This document shows positions 23,157 through 24,296 of a stretch of DNA of 24,296 bases, one piece after another. The DNA lies in contig CAKZIH010000231.1 of NCBI GenBank assembly GCA_936931335.1, forward strand, positions 1-24,296, read 5' to 3'. The notes beneath the pieces are model-generated. The model worked only from the letters and a program-made list of their open reading frames with translations, was not told where the DNA came from and did not search any database. Position 1 is the first letter of the stretch. Each line of letters begins with the position of its first letter. Made by a program: the position numbers and the translations under genes. Source of the DNA: an uncultured Nostocoides sp. GTDB taxonomy: Bacteria > Actinomycetota > Actinomycetes > Actinomycetales > Dermatophilaceae.

Positions 23157-24296
23157 ATGTCCCAGTTCGTCCGCCGCCGCGCCGCGTGCGTGGCCCTCGC
23201 CTTGCCGCTCGCGCTCGTCGCCTGCAGCTCGGAGAGCACCACCACGTCCACCTCCTCCAGCACGACTTCCGGCAGCGCTTCCGCCAGCAGCACCTCGGCC
23301 ACGGGCAGCGAGAGCAGTACCGCCGGGCCGGAGCTGACCCGCACCGACACCCTCACCGTGGTCACTCACGACTCCTTCGCCCTCAGCGATGAGGTCAAGA
23401 AGCAGTTCGAGAGCGACACCGGCATCAAGGTCACCTATGTCGCCCCCGGCGACGCCGGGGCGATGGCCAACCAGCTCATCCTCACCAAGGACTCGCCGCT
23501 CGGCGACGTGGTCTTCGGCATCGACAACACCTTGGCCACCAAGGTGATCGATGCCGGCGTGTTGAGCCCGTATGCCGATGCCGCCCTCCCGGAGAGCGCC
23601 GGCCAGTATGCCGAGTCCACCCACAGCCTGACCCCGATCGACTTCGGCGACGTCTGCGTGAACGCCGACAAGGGCTGGTTCGCCGACAAGAAGCTCGACC
23701 TGCCCAAGTCGCTCGATGACCTGACCGACCCGGCATACAAGGACCAGCTCGTCGTGGAGAACCCAGCGTCCAGCTCCCCGGGCCTGGCCTTCCTCGCCGC
23801 GACCGTCGGCGCCAAGGGCGAGGACGGTTATCTCGACTACTGGAAGTCGTTGTCCGCCAACGGCGTCAAGGTCGCCAAGGGCTGGACCGAGGCCTATAGC
23901 GGGGACTTCTCCGGATCCTCCGGCAAGGGTGATCGGCCGTTGGTCGTCTCCTATGCCACCTCGCCGGCCTTCGAGGTGAGCGAGGACGGCAAGGAGTCGC
24001 GCACCACCGCGCTGCTGGACACCTGTTTCCGTCAGGTCGAGTATGCCGGGGTCCTCAAGGGCGCCCAGAACGAGGTCGGTGCGCGCAAGTTCATCGACTA
24101 TCTGCTCACCGCGGGCGTGCAATCCGAGATCCCGACCCAGATGTATATGTACCCCGTCGACGCCTCGATCGACCTGCCGCAGGAGTGGGTGAAGTTCGCG
24201 CCGCTGGCCCCCAAGCCGATCGCGGTGGAGCCCAAGACCATCGCCGACAACCGCGAGACCTGGGTCAAGGACTGGACCGCCACGGTGCTGCGATGA
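23157..24296 (+). CDS. thiB: Thiamine ABC transporter substrate-binding lipoprotein
   Basis: The 379-residue lipoprotein captures thiamine or its phosphates outside the membrane and hands it to an ABC permease. A positively charged start (VRRR) and hydrophobic stretch end at the lipobox LVAC, with Cys23 as the lipidated residue. Residues 24-57 are an almost pure Ser/Thr/Ala/Gly tether. The binding domain (about 60-379) begins TLTVVTHDSFALSDEVKKQFE and continues with TGIKVTYV and GDVVFGIDNTLATKVID, characteristic of ThiB-type proteins in the iron/thiamine-binding family. The TPP riboswitch upstream strongly supports thiamine as the ligand. The ATG at 23157 has GGAGG at 6 bases. The TGA occupies the last three bases of the window and overlaps an ATG at 24293-24295, so another gene, probably the permease thiP, starts there. 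Confidence 0.95.
   Translation: MSQFVRRRAACVALALPLALVACSSESTTTSTSSSTTSGSASASSTSATGSESSTAGPELTRTDTLTVVTHDSFALSDEVKKQFESDTGIKVTYVAPGDAGAMANQLILTKDSPLGDVVFGIDNTLATKVIDAGVLSPYADAALPESAGQYAESTHSLTPIDFGDVCVNADKGWFADKKLDLPKSLDDLTDPAYKDQLVVENPASSSPGLAFLAATVGAKGEDGYLDYWKSLSANGVKVAKGWTEAYSGDFSGSSGKGDRPLVVSYATSPAFEVSEDGKESRTTALLDTCFRQVEYAGVLKGAQNEVGARKFIDYLLTAGVQSEIPTQMYMYPVDASIDLPQEWVKFAPLAPKPIAVEPKTIADNRETWVKDWTATVLR

Noticed and set aside
1..24296. CRISPR array, insertion sequence, prophage or integrase
   Set aside because: No regular short repeats with spacers, no transposase or integrase motifs and no long terminal inverted repeats were seen.

Overview
The window is about 70% GC by eye. Its genes favour G or C at the third codon position, GTG starts are common, and several starts look leaderless. 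Together with a TPP riboswitch ahead of a Ser/Thr-rich lipoprotein and gene pairs I remember from mycobacteria, this points to a chromosomal segment of a high-GC actinobacterium, probably of the order Micrococcales; the family is a guess. I see no integrase, transposase, phage gene, insertion sequence or CRISPR array.

Layout. (1) At the left end the minus strand carries the first codons of an unidentified gene (1-42), an SGNH/GDSL hydrolase (47-1069) and a 14-helix DHA2-type drug exporter (1206-2885). A clear hairpin terminator separates the last two. (2) From a divergent promoter region, a plus-strand cluster runs from 3014 to 9992: a 1157-residue transglutaminase-like/DUF2126 protein, a circularly permuted ATP-grasp/alpha-E fusion, and a second, short transglutaminase-like protein. 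After a 250-base gap holding two imperfectly palindromic 46-bp repeats comes a translationally coupled MoxR-type AAA+ ATPase and VWA-domain pair (10243-13637). (3) The minus strand then carries, read right to left, an aldehyde dehydrogenase (17464-15983), a DHA1-type exporter (15940-14729) and a Tat-signal secreted protein gene broken by one amber codon (14708-13734). (4) A tRNA-Glu(CUC) with a strong terminator and a small acidic orphan gene (17781-18182) follow. (5) A minus-strand GNAT acetyltransferase/purL pair (22945-18242) encodes an unusually large single-chain FGAM synthase. (6) The right end holds a TPP riboswitch with a visible Shine-Dalgarno-sequestering hairpin and the thiamine-binding lipoprotein gene thiB. 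Its stop overlaps an ATG at the very last bases, so thiP probably follows.

How the genes work together. The most intriguing unit is 3014-13637. Transglutaminase-fold proteins, a CP-ATP-grasp/alpha-E fusion and DUF2126 form a known but biochemically uncharacterised set, predicted from comparative genomics to make and break amide bonds on a peptide or protein. Here it sits next to a MoxR/VWA pair that would serve as an ATP-driven remodelling chaperone. No substrate protein is recognisable in the window.

Two signals are not explained by genes. The hexamer GCATAC/GTATGC is strongly over-represented (about 42 hand-counted copies) while GTAC is scarce. A TANNNT box lies 6-8 bases before several start codons.
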